Below, piece after piece: positions 1-7,627 of a stretch of 36,001 nucleotides of DNA. The stretch covers positions 1 to 36,001 of the forward strand of contig JAEDFL010000015.1 of NCBI GenBank assembly GCA_016292785.1, written 5' to 3'. Every line of letters starts with the position of its first letter. Within the stretch, counting starts at the first letter, position 1. The notes under the pieces were generated by a model that was not told the origin of the DNA, made no database searches, and saw only the letters and a program-made list of their open reading frames with translations. This stretch comes from Clostridiaceae bacterium. GTDB lineage: Bacteria; Bacillota; Clostridia; Oscillospirales; Acutalibacteraceae. The position numbers and the translations under genes are program-made.

Positions 1-49
1 TTAACTTGTAATCTGGCAGAGCATTTACATTCTTAACCTTATGAAACAT
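1..49 (-). CDS. DUF2442 protein, N-terminal fragment cut by the window edge
   Basis: Sixteen codons are visible, starting MFHKVKNVNALPDYKL, which matches the usual start of DUF2442 proteins. A strong ribosome site (AAGGAGGG, about positions 57-64) precedes the ATG and overlaps the stop of the upstream DUF4160 gene, so the two are translationally close (13 nt gap). DUF4160-DUF2442 pairs are common in bacteria and are often suspected to be toxin-antitoxin-like; the function is not established here. The remainder lies outside the window. Confidence 0.7.
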   Translation of the reverse strand, partial: MFHKVKNVNALPDYKL

Positions 50-62
50 ACAAAAACCCTCC

Positions 63-317
63 TTACTCTAAAGGATCAAGAGTGATAAACTCCTGTGTTT
101 CCCAAATCTTCAACAGCTCATCCTTGTGCATAGTATTCCATTCAAGAACCATTTCAAGGGCTTTCTTGGGAAGCTCTCCTTCTAAAATAGTACCGTCGTT
201 AATACATATCGCAGCCATGTGTTCACCGTAAATTGCATGGAAATGAGGCGGATTGTGTTCAGACTGCTGAAAATACATACGGATAACAATTCCGTAAAAT
301 CTTGATAACACGGGCAT
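63..317 (-). CDS. DUF4160 family small protein
   Basis: An 84-residue protein starting MPVLSRFYGIVIRMYF, with the conserved core EHNPPHFHAIYGEH, typical of DUF4160 (PF13711). I chose the internal ATG at 317: an AAAGGAGA ribosome site sits 9 nt before it, whereas the upstream in-frame ATG at 341 directly abuts the -10 box and would lie before the expected transcription start. The gene is followed after 13 nt by a DUF2442 gene, the usual partner. The pair resembles a toxin-antitoxin arrangement (family knowledge, not proven). Histidines in PPHFH are the most conspicuous polar residues and may be functional. Confidence 0.8.
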   Translation of the reverse strand: MPVLSRFYGIVIRMYFQQSEHNPPHFHAIYGEHMAAICINDGTILEGELPKKALEMVLEWNTMHKDELLKIWETQEFITLDPLE

Positions 318-341
318 CGGATAATCTCTCCTTTCGCTCAT

Positions 342-370
342 ATTATATCACGGTATCGTGATATTGTCAA
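342..370 (-). promoter_or_regulatory. Consensus promoter with palindrome in the spacer (DUF4160-DUF2442)
   Basis: On the minus strand TTGACA (365-370) and TATAAT (342-347) are both perfect consensus boxes with a 17-nt spacer (348-364). The spacer contains a palindrome, TCACGATACCGTGA (350-360 region, 5-bp arms TCACG/CGTGA), placed where a bound protein would block RNA polymerase. This suggests autorepression, as in toxin-antitoxin operons. Confidence 0.8.
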
Positions 371-414
371 TATTATTATGATGTCAAACGAGATAAATAT
401 ACTTTTATTGTTAT

Positions 415-906
415 TCACAGCACATAATAATGCGGAATTATATCCTCGTAATGTCCGTCTGACATTCTGAAACCGCCGGGAATTGTACCGAGCTTTTTGA
501 AGCCGAGACGCTCATAAAGGTGCAGGGCGTGAGTGTTCGATGCAACGACTGCGTTAAACTGCATTATCCCGAAGCCCTTTTTCTTCGCCGTGTCAAGGCA
601 ATGCCGGACGAGCTTTTCTCCGATATGCTCTCCCCTGACGCTTCTTTCAACGGCAAAGCTTGCGTTGCAGATGTGTCCGCACCGTCCTACATTGTTCGGA
701 TGAAGTATGTAAAGTCCGACGGTTTTTCCGCTGTCGGCGTCCTCGGCTACTCCGGTAAAGATCTGTTCCGAGAAAAATTCCCGTGCGGTCTTTTCCGTCA
801 GCCTATCCTCCTGCGGAAAAGCAACGCCATCGTCAACGACCTGATTCCATATTTCTCTGAGTGCCTCTGTATCGGCTTCGGTATATTCACGAATTGTTAT
901 GTTCAT
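415..906 (-). CDS. GNAT family N-acetyltransferase
   Basis: A 163-residue protein with the GNAT fold: N-terminal IREYTEADTEALREIW, the acetyl-CoA loop region in SVRGEHIGEKLVRHCL (about residues 88-103) and the C-terminal NTHALHLYERLGFKKLGTIP motif B segment. It would transfer an acetyl group from acetyl-CoA to an unknown amine in the cytoplasm. Its ATG overlaps the stop of the upstream hydrolase by 4 nt (ATGA) and has a GGAGG site, so the two form a translationally coupled operon. The substrate cannot be told from sequence. Confidence 0.88.
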   Translation of the reverse strand: MNITIREYTEADTEALREIWNQVVDDGVAFPQEDRLTEKTAREFFSEQIFTGVAEDADSGKTVGLYILHPNNVGRCGHICNASFAVERSVRGEHIGEKLVRHCLDTAKKKGFGIMQFNAVVASNTHALHLYERLGFKKLGTIPGGFRMSDGHYEDIIPHYYVL

Positions 907-1526
907 TTTACGTCCTCCAAACTGTCATTCAGCGCTTTTGTAAGCCATTTATCAAGAAAATTCATTTGCTCCTTTGTGTGAAACCAATGCTCACCGCCGC
1001 TCATAACGGTAAGCGAAGCATTTGTACGATTTGCAAAATCCGACACGGTTTCCCGTGATGTCAGATTATCGTTTTCCGCATATAAAATATCGGTCGGTAC
1101 TTTCCATTCAATCGGGTTATCTCTGACATAACACAGGTATTTCCACGAAAGCGTTTCTCCAAACGGCGTGACTATCTCCTGCTTTTCTTTCAGCTCACTC
1201 TCCGTTACGTTTGCCCAACTCATCATATCGGTAATGAGCCTTTCCATATCTGCAATCGGAGAAATAAAAAACGCTCTTTCAACCGCTTTCCCCTGCAAGG
1301 CATTCATCGTAAAATATGCTCCTATGCTGTTTGCTACAATAATGACCGAGTTATATTTGTTTGTCAAGCTTTCATATTCGCTCAGTATTTCGTTTTTTGT
1401 TTCCCACGGAAATTCGGATTGATAATCCGCACCCACAACGTCACAGCCTGCGAAAAACGGTTTGTAATGCTCCGCCTCGCCTGCGTTTCCGCCCTTTCCG
1501 TGGACATATAATACAGCTTTTTTCAA
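903..1526 (-). CDS. Alpha/beta hydrolase, small serine-hydrolase type
   Basis: A 207-residue protein with start TTG at 1526, chosen because GAGGTGA lies just upstream and the product then begins MKKAVLYVHGKGGN, the normal first strand and oxyanion region of this family; longer upstream reading has no homology-like content. The nucleophile elbow is ANSIGAYF (Ser about residue 67), an Asp is available in LYAENDNLTS and the catalytic His in GGEHWFH. Cytoplasmic esterase/peptidase-like enzyme of unknown substrate. A promoter lies 20 nt upstream and the GNAT gene overlaps its end. Confidence 0.82.
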   Translation of the reverse strand: MKKAVLYVHGKGGNAGEAEHYKPFFAGCDVVGADYQSEFPWETKNEILSEYESLTNKYNSVIIVANSIGAYFTMNALQGKAVERAFFISPIADMERLITDMMSWANVTESELKEKQEIVTPFGETLSWKYLCYVRDNPIEWKVPTDILYAENDNLTSRETVSDFANRTNASLTVMSGGEHWFHTKEQMNFLDKWLTKALNDSLEDVK

Positions 1527-1545
1527 AGCTCTCACCTCGCTGAAT

Positions 1546-1573
1546 ATTATATCATATAATCCTGATTTTTCAA
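1546..1573 (-). promoter_or_regulatory. Promoter of hydrolase-GNAT operon
   Basis: Minus-strand TTGAAA (1568-1573), 16-nt spacer, TATAAT (1546-1551). It lies 20 nt before the TTG start of the hydrolase, which supports that start over upstream alternatives. Confidence 0.65.
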
Positions 1574-1582
1574 ACAAAATGC

Positions 1583-1602
1583 CCGAAGAAAGTTTTCTTC
1601 GG
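1583..1602 (-). terminator. Terminator-like hairpin after TetR gene
   Basis: A near-perfect inverted repeat, CCGAAGAA / TTCTTCGG with a tetraloop, lies 19 nt past the stop of the regulator gene. On the minus strand it is followed by GCATTTTGTTTG, a weak U tract. It overlaps the region just upstream of the hydrolase promoter. Confidence 0.55.
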
Positions 1603-1620
1603 ACACAAGAATTATTAATT

Positions 1621-2232
1621 TCACTTTTTTTCATTCGCCGCACGGATAAGAGCCGCTTCAACATTGCCTGTAACCGTCAGCCTGAGCATATGTATCAGCT
1701 CCTTGCTTGACATTCTTGCCGCACTGCTTGTCTCAAGCCAGCTCTGCACCACTCCGCCGAGAGCGATCGCATAAAAATTGGAAAGAAAATTTTTGTAATA
1801 CTCGTCAACATCTAATTTTTCCGACTTTGCATCAATAACACCCCGAACGGTCATTCTCAGCCCGTCATAGACAAAATTCGAAAAATAAACCATTGCTCTT
1901 GAATTGATAACGCAAAGAATTTCACTGCGATGATCCTCAATATATGAGAACATTGCCTCAATAACCCCGCTCCAAATATCGCCCTCAACGCGGTTTTCAA
2001 GAGAACCTTCGCATTTATTATTTTCAATCAGCTCCATTGCGTCATGCTGGTACATCCACTCAACAAGGGCATAAATATCCTGAAAATGATAATAAAATGT
2101 CTGCCTGTTTACTCCGCAGGCGTCAACTATCTCATGGATCTTAATCTTATCGAGAGGTTTTTTACGCATCAGATTTCTTAACGATTCCGCAAGCATCAGT
2201 TTTGTTTTTTCACCCGAACGCTGACCTGCCAT
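1621..2232 (-). CDS. TetR/AcrR family regulator, DhaS-like
   Basis: A 203-residue protein from the ATG at 2232, which has a GGAAGTG site and starts MAGQRSGEKTKLML. The N-terminal helix-turn-helix is clear (IKIHEIVDACGVNRQTFYYHF, about residues 31-51); the C-terminal half resembles the DhaS-type ligand domain (TetR_C_8, PF14278). A longer reading back to 2373 would add an AT-rich, non-conserved tail containing the promoter, so I rejected it. Probably a repressor binding an inverted repeat in its own promoter. The regulated genes may be itself or neighbours; no cognate dihydroxyacetone kinase genes are seen here. Confidence 0.85.
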   Translation of the reverse strand: MAGQRSGEKTKLMLAESLRNLMRKKPLDKIKIHEIVDACGVNRQTFYYHFQDIYALVEWMYQHDAMELIENNKCEGSLENRVEGDIWSGVIEAMFSYIEDHRSEILCVINSRAMVYFSNFVYDGLRMTVRGVIDAKSEKLDVDEYYKNFLSNFYAIALGGVVQSWLETSSAARMSSKELIHMLRLTVTGNVEAALIRAANEKK

Positions 2233-2243
2233 TTTATCACTTC

Positions 2244-2295
2244 CAAATAAATATATATTTGTTAAAATATTATCATATTTGTCTGCATTTATCAA
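2244..2295 (-). promoter_or_regulatory. Promoter and candidate operator of the TetR gene
   Basis: Minus-strand TTGATA (2290-2295), 17-nt spacer, TAATAT (2267-2272). Downstream, at 2244-2261, lies CAAATA-6 nt-TATTTG, a perfect inverted repeat placed near the start of transcription, a plausible autorepression site. Confidence 0.5.
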
Positions 2296-2389
2296 TACAT
2301 TAAAATATACATTTATCTTTACAATATAATATTTTTGTATAGAATAATGCTCTTTCAGCATTATTTTATTCATTAAAGTTCACTGATAG

Positions 2390-2824
2390 TTATAAGAAAC
2401 ATCTGATTTCGGCAGAAAAATCACTTTCAATTTTTATCAGTCTTTTTGTCAGTTCCTTTGACTTTTCATCTGCCGCCTTATACTGATTGAGGTATCTGCT
2501 CAACGACTTTACGCCCATGTTACAGCCGTCCGTCATCAGGTCGGCAATGGTTTCATCAGAATTGTAAGCCGCCATTCGGAAATTTGTTTTAATATGTGAC
2601 ATTCCCTTGATAAAGGGATCGGGATCCTTTCCCTCGTCATGATATTCACCGAGAAGCTTTTGAATATCTGCGTTAAGCTGTTGGTGATCGTCCTTGAGAT
2701 CAATGAGCTTTTCACGAAATTTCTCGTTTTTTACCTTATCAATCACATCATCAATCGCCGCAACTCCCATTTTTACCCCTGAATCACATTCCCTCAACAG
2801 TCTGACAGTATCTTTTTCAATCAT
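2390..2824 (-). CDS. Small all-helical protein, DUF2383/ferritin-like bundle
   Basis: A 144-residue soluble protein without a signal peptide. The sequence is charged, with long amphipathic helices (DTVRLLRECDSGVKMGVAAIDDVI, then a KNEKFREKLIDLKDDHQQL helix), which resembles the four-helix bundles of the DUF2383 or ferritin-like group, but it lacks an evident EXXH di-iron pair. Start ATG 2824 follows a good GAGGTGA site. It precedes the TetR gene by about 160 nt on the same strand; that gap contains a 9-bp inverted repeat (2343-2365) and the regulator's own promoter, so they are probably separate units. Function unknown. Confidence 0.7.
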   Translation of the reverse strand: MIEKDTVRLLRECDSGVKMGVAAIDDVIDKVKNEKFREKLIDLKDDHQQLNADIQKLLGEYHDEGKDPDPFIKGMSHIKTNFRMAAYNSDETIADLMTDGCNMGVKSLSRYLNQYKAADEKSKELTKRLIKIESDFSAEIRCFL

Positions 2825-2940
2825 TTAAAAATCACCTCTTTCCTATTATTTCCGTTTGAAACAATAGTATTCGTGGAAAACACAATTTCCTCCCCTTTCA
2901 AAAAAAATCCGTATTTTTTATAATTATTCCTCGCAAAGCC

Positions 2941-2968
2941 TTGACATTTTAAAAAAATGTGGTAAAAT
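2941..2968 (+). promoter_or_regulatory. Promoter of tRNA-Pro
   Basis: TTGACA (2941-2946), 16-nt spacer, TAAAAT (2963-2968), ending 11 nt before the first base of the tRNA. Such a short leader is normal for single tRNA genes. Confidence 0.75.
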
Positions 2969-2979
2969 AACTCAGGTAT

Positions 2980-3055
2980 CCGGGTGTAGCGCAGGTGGTA
3001 GCGCGCTTGAATGGGGTTCAAGAGGCCGTGAGTTCGAGTCTCGCCACTCGGACCA
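2980..3055 (+). tRNA. tRNA-Pro (anticodon GGG)
   Basis: The 76-nt gene folds as a complete cloverleaf: acceptor CCGGGTG/CACTCGG with one G-U pair, T8 A9, D stem GCGC/GCGC, anticodon stem CTTGA/TCAAG with loop ATGGGGT (anticodon GGG), T stem GTGAG/CTCGC with loop TTCGAGT, discriminator A, and CCA encoded in the DNA. C1:G72 and A73 are normal for proline tRNA in bacteria. It has its own promoter and a strong terminator, so it is a single-gene transcript. Confidence 0.95.
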
Positions 3056-3061
3056 GATACT

Positions 3062-3094
3062 AAATCCGTTCTCGAAAGAGGGCGGATTTTTTTT
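3062..3094 (+). terminator. Intrinsic terminator of tRNA-Pro
   Basis: A 12-bp stem with two G-U pairs (3062-3073 with 3078-3089), GAAA tetraloop, then a run of eight T. It begins 7 nt after the CCA end. Confidence 0.92.
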
Positions 3095-3241
3095 ACCAAT
3101 ATTTGCTTTATTATTTCATCAATTATTTCTCTGTTTTTTCACAAATACGATGTTAATGATTCCATTTTTACGTTTTCGAAATTTAATATTGATTTATTAT
3201 GAATAAAATTCTGAAAAACTGCATTAAATCTCTCAGAAATA

Positions 3242-3270
3242 TTGAATTTCCTGTCATAATGTGTTATATT
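3242..3270 (+). promoter_or_regulatory. Possible promoter of the large surface protein
   Basis: TTGAAT (3242-3247), 17-nt spacer, TATATT (3265-3270), about 77 nt before the gene start. The region 3095-3347 is very AT-rich and I see nothing else in it, so chance matches are possible. A further TATAAT at 3321-3326 lacks a matching -35 box. Confidence 0.4.
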
Positions 3271-3347
3271 TTATTTAATTATATGATCTATCTTTTCTAT
3301 GTTTGAATATTTATCCAAAATATAATTTACGGAAGGAAGAAAGATAA

Positions 3348-6300
3348 ATGTTCCGTGCAAAAAGCAATCGTCCAAACAGAAGAAAAACGACACGTTTTCT
3401 TGCCGTTTTTCTTACTGTTGTTATGCTCGTTTGTTGCGCTTCTCCCTTGTTCCATAATCTGATGCTCCGTGTTTCGGCCGAGGTATCCGGCGGTACTTCG
3501 GGAAATCCGGACAGCTCCTTGGAAACAATGGCTACGGATGGGGACGCAAGCACATTGAGCGATGAAACTTCCGCCACAGTTAAAAAGCTGCAGAACGGAA
3601 GCTTTGAAGATGGACAGACCTGGACGGGTTCTTATAAACAGGTCAATCAAAGCACCGTTCCCTATTGGAATACAACGGCAACCGACAGCAAAATCGAGCT
3701 GTATATGAATAACACCGGTACATATTTAAACAATGATAATGGTACTGCAGTACAGTTAACTCCTACTGTAGGCAGCTACGGAGCAGAGCTCAATGCCGAC
3801 GAGGAAAGTACCCTTTATCAGAATGTTTCGACAATGCCGTCCACCATTTACGAATGGGGACTCGATCACGGCGCCCGTAACGGAACCGACACCATGGCTC
3901 TGGTTATCGGTCCCAAACAGGACATCGCTCCCTCAAAGCCCGCAAAGAACGGCAGAGATCAGTTTATGCAGATGGCCGACTGGCTCATCGAGCAAGGTCT
4001 GACCTCGTTCAAAAGCTCGGCAGGTCTCGGGGAAAAGCTTGTCGTTTACAGCAAAAAATTCGCCGCAAGCGGCACCTTTGAAGACAATGCAGGTAACAAT
4101 GCCTTCAGCCTGACGCCCAGTAACATCTATACCGAGAGGTGGGATATCTGGATCATGTCGTCATGTAAGGCCACAACCGAAACTGTTAACCCGTGGAACT
4201 CCTACGGCTCCAATGCGGAAGGCTCTGCCGGAAGCTCCGGCGGTTCAACAGGAGTAGATATCGATTTAAGCAAATATTATCTTTATACCGTTCCGGCAGG
4301 ACAGACCGAAACAATATTCGGCTTTGTTTCCGTAGGATTTAAAAATCCAACTGCACCTCCGGGCAAGGAAAAGACCTACGGTAACTTCCTTGATAACATC
4401 AACTTCCAGCTTTATCATCCGCTTAGCGGAAGCAGTACCGCTCACGGAAGCGGCGTTGTCGGCGGAAGTGACGGATCCTCGGGCGGCACGGGCGGCTCCG
4501 AAGGTCACAAGGTCACCGTAGACAACAATCTTGTAACCCACGTAATCGACGGCGAGCCGCTAAAAATTCAGGCTGTCGTAAAGAACTCCGATGCAATAGC
4601 AGGCTGTGAATTTGTCGGAGTTTACTATACCAAACAGGACGAAAACGGCGATCCGTATTCTGTGTTTGTGCAGTTGGCAGGACACGAAATTGAGGACACA
4701 GGAGATCTTACAGAGGAACAGAAAAAGGATAAATGGCTAAAAACCATTAACGAAAACGGCGATGTCGTCTACACATACTATCTTGACGATATTACGACGG
4801 CGACCGATTTGCATTTTGTATTTATTAAAAGCCCTACGGTAACCTACGATCCGAACGGCGGTAAACCGTATATTGCAGAAAAAATTTACAATACCGACGA
4901 GCTTGAGAATGTTTACAGCTTCAAGCCCGTTCTCGATCCCGACAACGCACAGGCTGAAACCGGCACAATATTTATTGCACCCTATGTTTCCCACGCGGCG
5001 GAGGGACAGAATGACGGCTGGAAATTTATGGGCTGGCTTCTGACCGGTGATACCGTTGAAATATCCGAGGGTGAAACGGTCAATACCGTTAATGCGGATC
5101 GGCTCGGAAGATTGATGCTTGACGGCGAGCATACTATCGCCTGCGATTATACGATCGACAATGCTTCGGTTAAAATTGCGGCGCAGTATTTCAAGATTTA
5201 CGGCGGTAACGTTACTCTCAACGAGCAAAAAAGCTACAACGATGAAACTCATAACGTCACAGGCGTAACCTGGAACGATAACGGCGAAGAAATATTATAT
5301 GCCAATATGCACAAAGGTATTACTCTTGTCGCTCAATGGCGTTGGCTTCAGGCGTTTATTCCGCAGGTCGGTATCGGAGAAAATCAGTACATGGATTCCG
5401 AGAGCGGCGGCACGGTTGAAATAACAAGCGTTACAGACAAAACGGATGAAAACTACAACGGCGCATACAACGAAAAAGGCGCAAAATCCTACCACGCCGC
5501 TACCGATGAAATCATAACGGCTACGGCAACCGCAAAAGAGGGCTTCACCTTTGAAGGCTGGTACGACAAAGACGGCAATCTTGTCACAACACACCGCACC
5601 TTTACCTATACGGAAACAAAGGAAAGCGTAAATACATATTACGCAAGGTTTTCGGGAAACATCACTCAGACCTACATCCGTCAGCTCGTTGACGGCGATA
5701 CCATCGTGGAAATTACAGACGACAATATCGCCACTCTCAGCAGATATACCTATACCGATGTTGTAGGAAAGGTCGTCAGCTCCACAGCAATTCCGGGAAC
5801 AGGATACTGGTTTGTCGGCTGGTACGATTCCGAGGGCAACAAGGTTCCCGACGATATGATTTTGTCCGACGGCAATACATTGAGCTATACAACCACAACA
5901 AATGCGACTTATTACGCACGCTTTGAAAGAATGTATTCTCTCAATGTTGCAAAAATTGACGGCGATCAGTCAACGGCGGACACTAAGGTTCCGCTTGTAG
6001 GCGCAGAATTTACTGTCTATCTTCCCGACAACAGAGGAACAAAAACCATTGTATATGATGGCAAAAGAATAAAATGCACGGCTGTTTCCTCAAAAGTAAC
6101 CGCCTTGACCTCGGACGGCTCCAAGGCAGTAGCGGCATTTGGCGAAAAGCTTATGTCGGGAACGGATTACTACCTTGTCGAGACAAAAGCGCCCTCGGGC
6201 TATCGGCTTCTTGACAAGCCGTTGAAGATCAACATTGATCCTTCGGGCACAACCGCCACGATTGACGGAATATCCAAGGATATCTCCGATAAGGTGATAA

Positions 6301-6458
6301 ATATTGAGCTTGCAAACTACCTGACCGTGCATATGCCGTCTTCGGGAGCAAGCACAACGGGCAGTTGGTATCTTGCGGTAGGTCTTGCCGTACTGCTTGC
6401 GGCGGCATTATTCCTGCTTGCGGTCAGCTTCAACCGATCCAAACGCAAGAATCCGTAA
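3348..6458 (+). CDS. Large cell-surface protein with InlB-like repeats, SpaA domain and sorting signal
   Basis: 1036 residues. N-terminal signal peptide (RRKTTRFLAVFLTVVMLVCC, cleavage likely near VSAEV). Residues about 80-360 form a globular adhesin-like part (GSFEDGQTW; YEWGLDHGARNGTDTMALV). Residues 498-665 and later segments carry InlB/Flg_new-like repeats (VTYDPNGGK, FKFMGW-type and LVAQWRW; EGFTFEGWYDKDGN; YWFVGWYDSEGN). Residues 862-980 are a SpaA-like prealbumin domain (PLVGAEFTVYL, YYLVETKAPSGYRLL), which in known proteins often forms isopeptide bonds. The end has MPSSG (996-1000), a hydrophobic helix and a RSKRKNP tail: a sorting signal, but not canonical LPXTG. Probably an adhesin attached by a sortase; no sortase gene is in the window. 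Single-gene transcript closed by a strong terminator. Confidence 0.88.
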   Translation: MFRAKSNRPNRRKTTRFLAVFLTVVMLVCCASPLFHNLMLRVSAEVSGGTSGNPDSSLETMATDGDASTLSDETSATVKKLQNGSFEDGQTWTGSYKQVNQSTVPYWNTTATDSKIELYMNNTGTYLNNDNGTAVQLTPTVGSYGAELNADEESTLYQNVSTMPSTIYEWGLDHGARNGTDTMALVIGPKQDIAPSKPAKNGRDQFMQMADWLIEQGLTSFKSSAGLGEKLVVYSKKFAASGTFEDNAGNNAFSLTPSNIYTERWDIWIMSSCKATTETVNPWNSYGSNAEGSAGSSGGSTGVDIDLSKYYLYTVPAGQTETIFGFVSVGFKNPTAPPGKEKTYGNFLDNINFQLYHPLSGSSTAHGSGVVGGSDGSSGGTGGSEGHKVTVDNNLVTHVIDGEPLKIQAVVKNSDAIAGCEFVGVYYTKQDENGDPYSVFVQLAGHEIEDTGDLTEEQKKDKWLKTINENGDVVYTYYLDDITTATDLHFVFIKSPTVTYDPNGGKPYIAEKIYNTDELENVYSFKPVLDPDNAQAETGTIFIAPYVSHAAEGQNDGWKFMGWLLTGDTVEISEGETVNTVNADRLGRLMLDGEHTIACDYTIDNASVKIAAQYFKIYGGNVTLNEQKSYNDETHNVTGVTWNDNGEEILYANMHKGITLVAQWRWLQAFIPQVGIGENQYMDSESGGTVEITSVTDKTDENYNGAYNEKGAKSYHAATDEIITATATAKEGFTFEGWYDKDGNLVTTHRTFTYTETKESVNTYYARFSGNITQTYIRQLVDGDTIVEITDDNIATLSRYTYTDVVGKVVSSTAIPGTGYWFVGWYDSEGNKVPDDMILSDGNTLSYTTTTNATYYARFERMYSLNVAKIDGDQSTADTKVPLVGAEFTVYLPDNRGTKTIVYDGKRIKCTAVSSKVTALTSDGSKAVAAFGEKLMSGTDYYLVETKAPSGYRLLDKPLKINIDPSGTTATIDGISKDISDKVINIELANYLTVHMPSSGASTTGSWYLAVGLAVLLAAALFLLAVSFNRSKRKNP

Positions 6459-6493
6459 TGACTTCGGAAAATGTATTACTGAATTGATAACAA

Positions 6494-6532
6494 AAACCTC
6501 TCTGTCGCAATCGGCAGAGAGGTTTATTTTTC
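6494..6532. terminator. Bidirectional terminator between convergent genes
   Basis: A 14-bp stem (6494-6507 with 6512-6525, one G-U pair, CAAT loop). On the plus strand it is followed by ATTTTTCG and on the minus strand by TTTTTGTT, so it serves both the surface-protein gene and the convergent acyltransferase gene. Confidence 0.88.
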
Positions 6533-6536
6533 GTTA

Positions 6537-7442
6537 TCACACCCACTCTTTAAGCACGGAGGGGTTTTGGAATATTTCGTCAAGCTTTTTCATAAAGGGT
6601 ACGACGTCGCCCATATCAAGCGCACGGTGATCGAAGCAGATAGTCAACGGAAGTCTTATTCCGGCTCGGATCGTTCCGTCTTCATCGCATACGGGAGTGT
6701 GACGTATCGCTCCTATTCCGATTGCAACGACCTGCGGCGGAATGATTTCAAGAATCGTGCATGCGCCCTCCCAGCCGAGGTAGAGCGAGCCTAAATTCGA
6801 TACGGTAATTGTACCCTGCTCAATATCGTGCTTTGTGAGCCTTGTTTCAACAGGCTTGCTGTAATACGCTTTCTTTTCCGCTCCCTTGAGCGTTTTAACC
6901 TTGTGCTTTCCTGTTTTTGCACCGATAAGTCTGCAAACAGTCTGGGAGAGCTTTCCTTTTTTCAGTCCCTGAATGGTGTTGTCCATTGAAACCTCGAACA
7001 TAACCTCGTTCATATCCGAGTTGTTCGCTCTTTCCATTGTGTTATGAATAATGTCACGCATCTGCGACATCGTCTTGTCCTCAAAGGAATGGAGATTTAC
7101 CGTCATCATCTCGCCCGTTTTCAGAACGACGGGCATAGAAATGTCAATGTGGTCAAAGGTGTCCACCCTGCCCCTTACAAGCCGTCTGCTGAATTGAATA
7201 TGGCTGTTCATCCTCGGGCAAACCTTTAAGCCCTCAACAATCACCCTCAATAAAGCTGTGTTGACCGTTATTTTCTCTGACTTGTCCTTGCCTTCATTTA
7301 TTTCAGAGAGCACTTTCATAAAATCAGTTACCTCAGGCTCGGAGGTTACGCAGGTATGCGGAATGGTCTCCCAGCTTTCGGAGGTCATATTTGAAACTAT
7401 CTTTCTGGCAATACCAAAATGCTGCTGATCAATAAGACTCAT
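6537..7442 (-). CDS. 2-oxoacid dehydrogenase E2-type acyltransferase domain protein
   Basis: 301 residues from the ATG at 7442 (AAAGGA site 11 nt upstream; a TTG nine codons earlier has none). It is the catalytic domain of dihydrolipoamide acyltransferase (PF00198, chloramphenicol-acetyltransferase fold): TITVSNLGSLYLGWEGACTILEIIPPQVVAIG and the terminal CFDHRALDMGDVVPFMKKL active-site motif, where the HxxxD pattern is kept but the following Gly is Met. There is no N-terminal lipoyl domain and no E1/E3 gene nearby, so a classical complex role is unlikely; a stand-alone CoA-dependent acyltransferase is possible. Such solitary versions occur in Clostridia. Own promoter upstream. Confidence 0.82.
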   Translation of the reverse strand: MSLIDQQHFGIARKIVSNMTSESWETIPHTCVTSEPEVTDFMKVLSEINEGKDKSEKITVNTALLRVIVEGLKVCPRMNSHIQFSRRLVRGRVDTFDHIDISMPVVLKTGEMMTVNLHSFEDKTMSQMRDIIHNTMERANNSDMNEVMFEVSMDNTIQGLKKGKLSQTVCRLIGAKTGKHKVKTLKGAEKKAYYSKPVETRLTKHDIEQGTITVSNLGSLYLGWEGACTILEIIPPQVVAIGIGAIRHTPVCDEDGTIRAGIRLPLTICFDHRALDMGDVVPFMKKLDEIFQNPSVLKEWV

Positions 7443-7488
7443 TGCTTTTTTCGTCCTTTCCGTTAACAACGGTCAATTTACGACAAAC

Positions 7489-7517
7489 ATTTTATCATAT
7501 TGTAATAATCAAATCAA
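7489..7517 (-). promoter_or_regulatory. Promoter of the E2-type acyltransferase
   Basis: Minus-strand TTGATT (7512-7517), 17-nt spacer, TAAAAT (7489-7494), 47 nt before the chosen ATG. Confidence 0.55.
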
Positions 7518-7566
7518 TATATTTTTTTAATTGCCGATATGTTTGTCTGTATTGCTCCGTTTTTGA

Positions 7567-7595
7567 TTGACTTTTATCCGATAAAATAGTATAAT
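7567..7595 (+). promoter_or_regulatory. Promoter of propeller protein-alkaline phosphatase operon
   Basis: TTGACT (7567-7572), 17-nt spacer, consensus TATAAT (7590-7595), 33 nt before the second ATG of the following gene. It is divergent from the acyltransferase promoter 50 nt away. No PhoB-like box was recognised. Confidence 0.7.
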
Positions 7596-7627
7596 TATTA
7601 AGAAATATTGCAAAGGATATGGTAAAA

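Noticed and set aside
520..981. Plus-strand reading frame across the GNAT gene
   Set aside because: Shadow of the acetyltransferase: no ribosome site, no family motif, cysteine- and serine-rich composition typical of an antisense frame.
2343..2365. Terminator between helical-bundle gene and TetR gene
   Set aside because: A 9-bp inverted repeat exists, but it has no T run on the minus strand, so I did not call it a terminator.
2821..3099. Minus-strand frame covering the tRNA gene
   Set aside because: It runs through tRNA-Pro and its terminator; no conserved content.
3095..3347. Small genes or an RNA element before the surface protein
   Set aside because: AT-rich with no ribosome site, hairpin or conserved motif that I could support; only a possible promoter.
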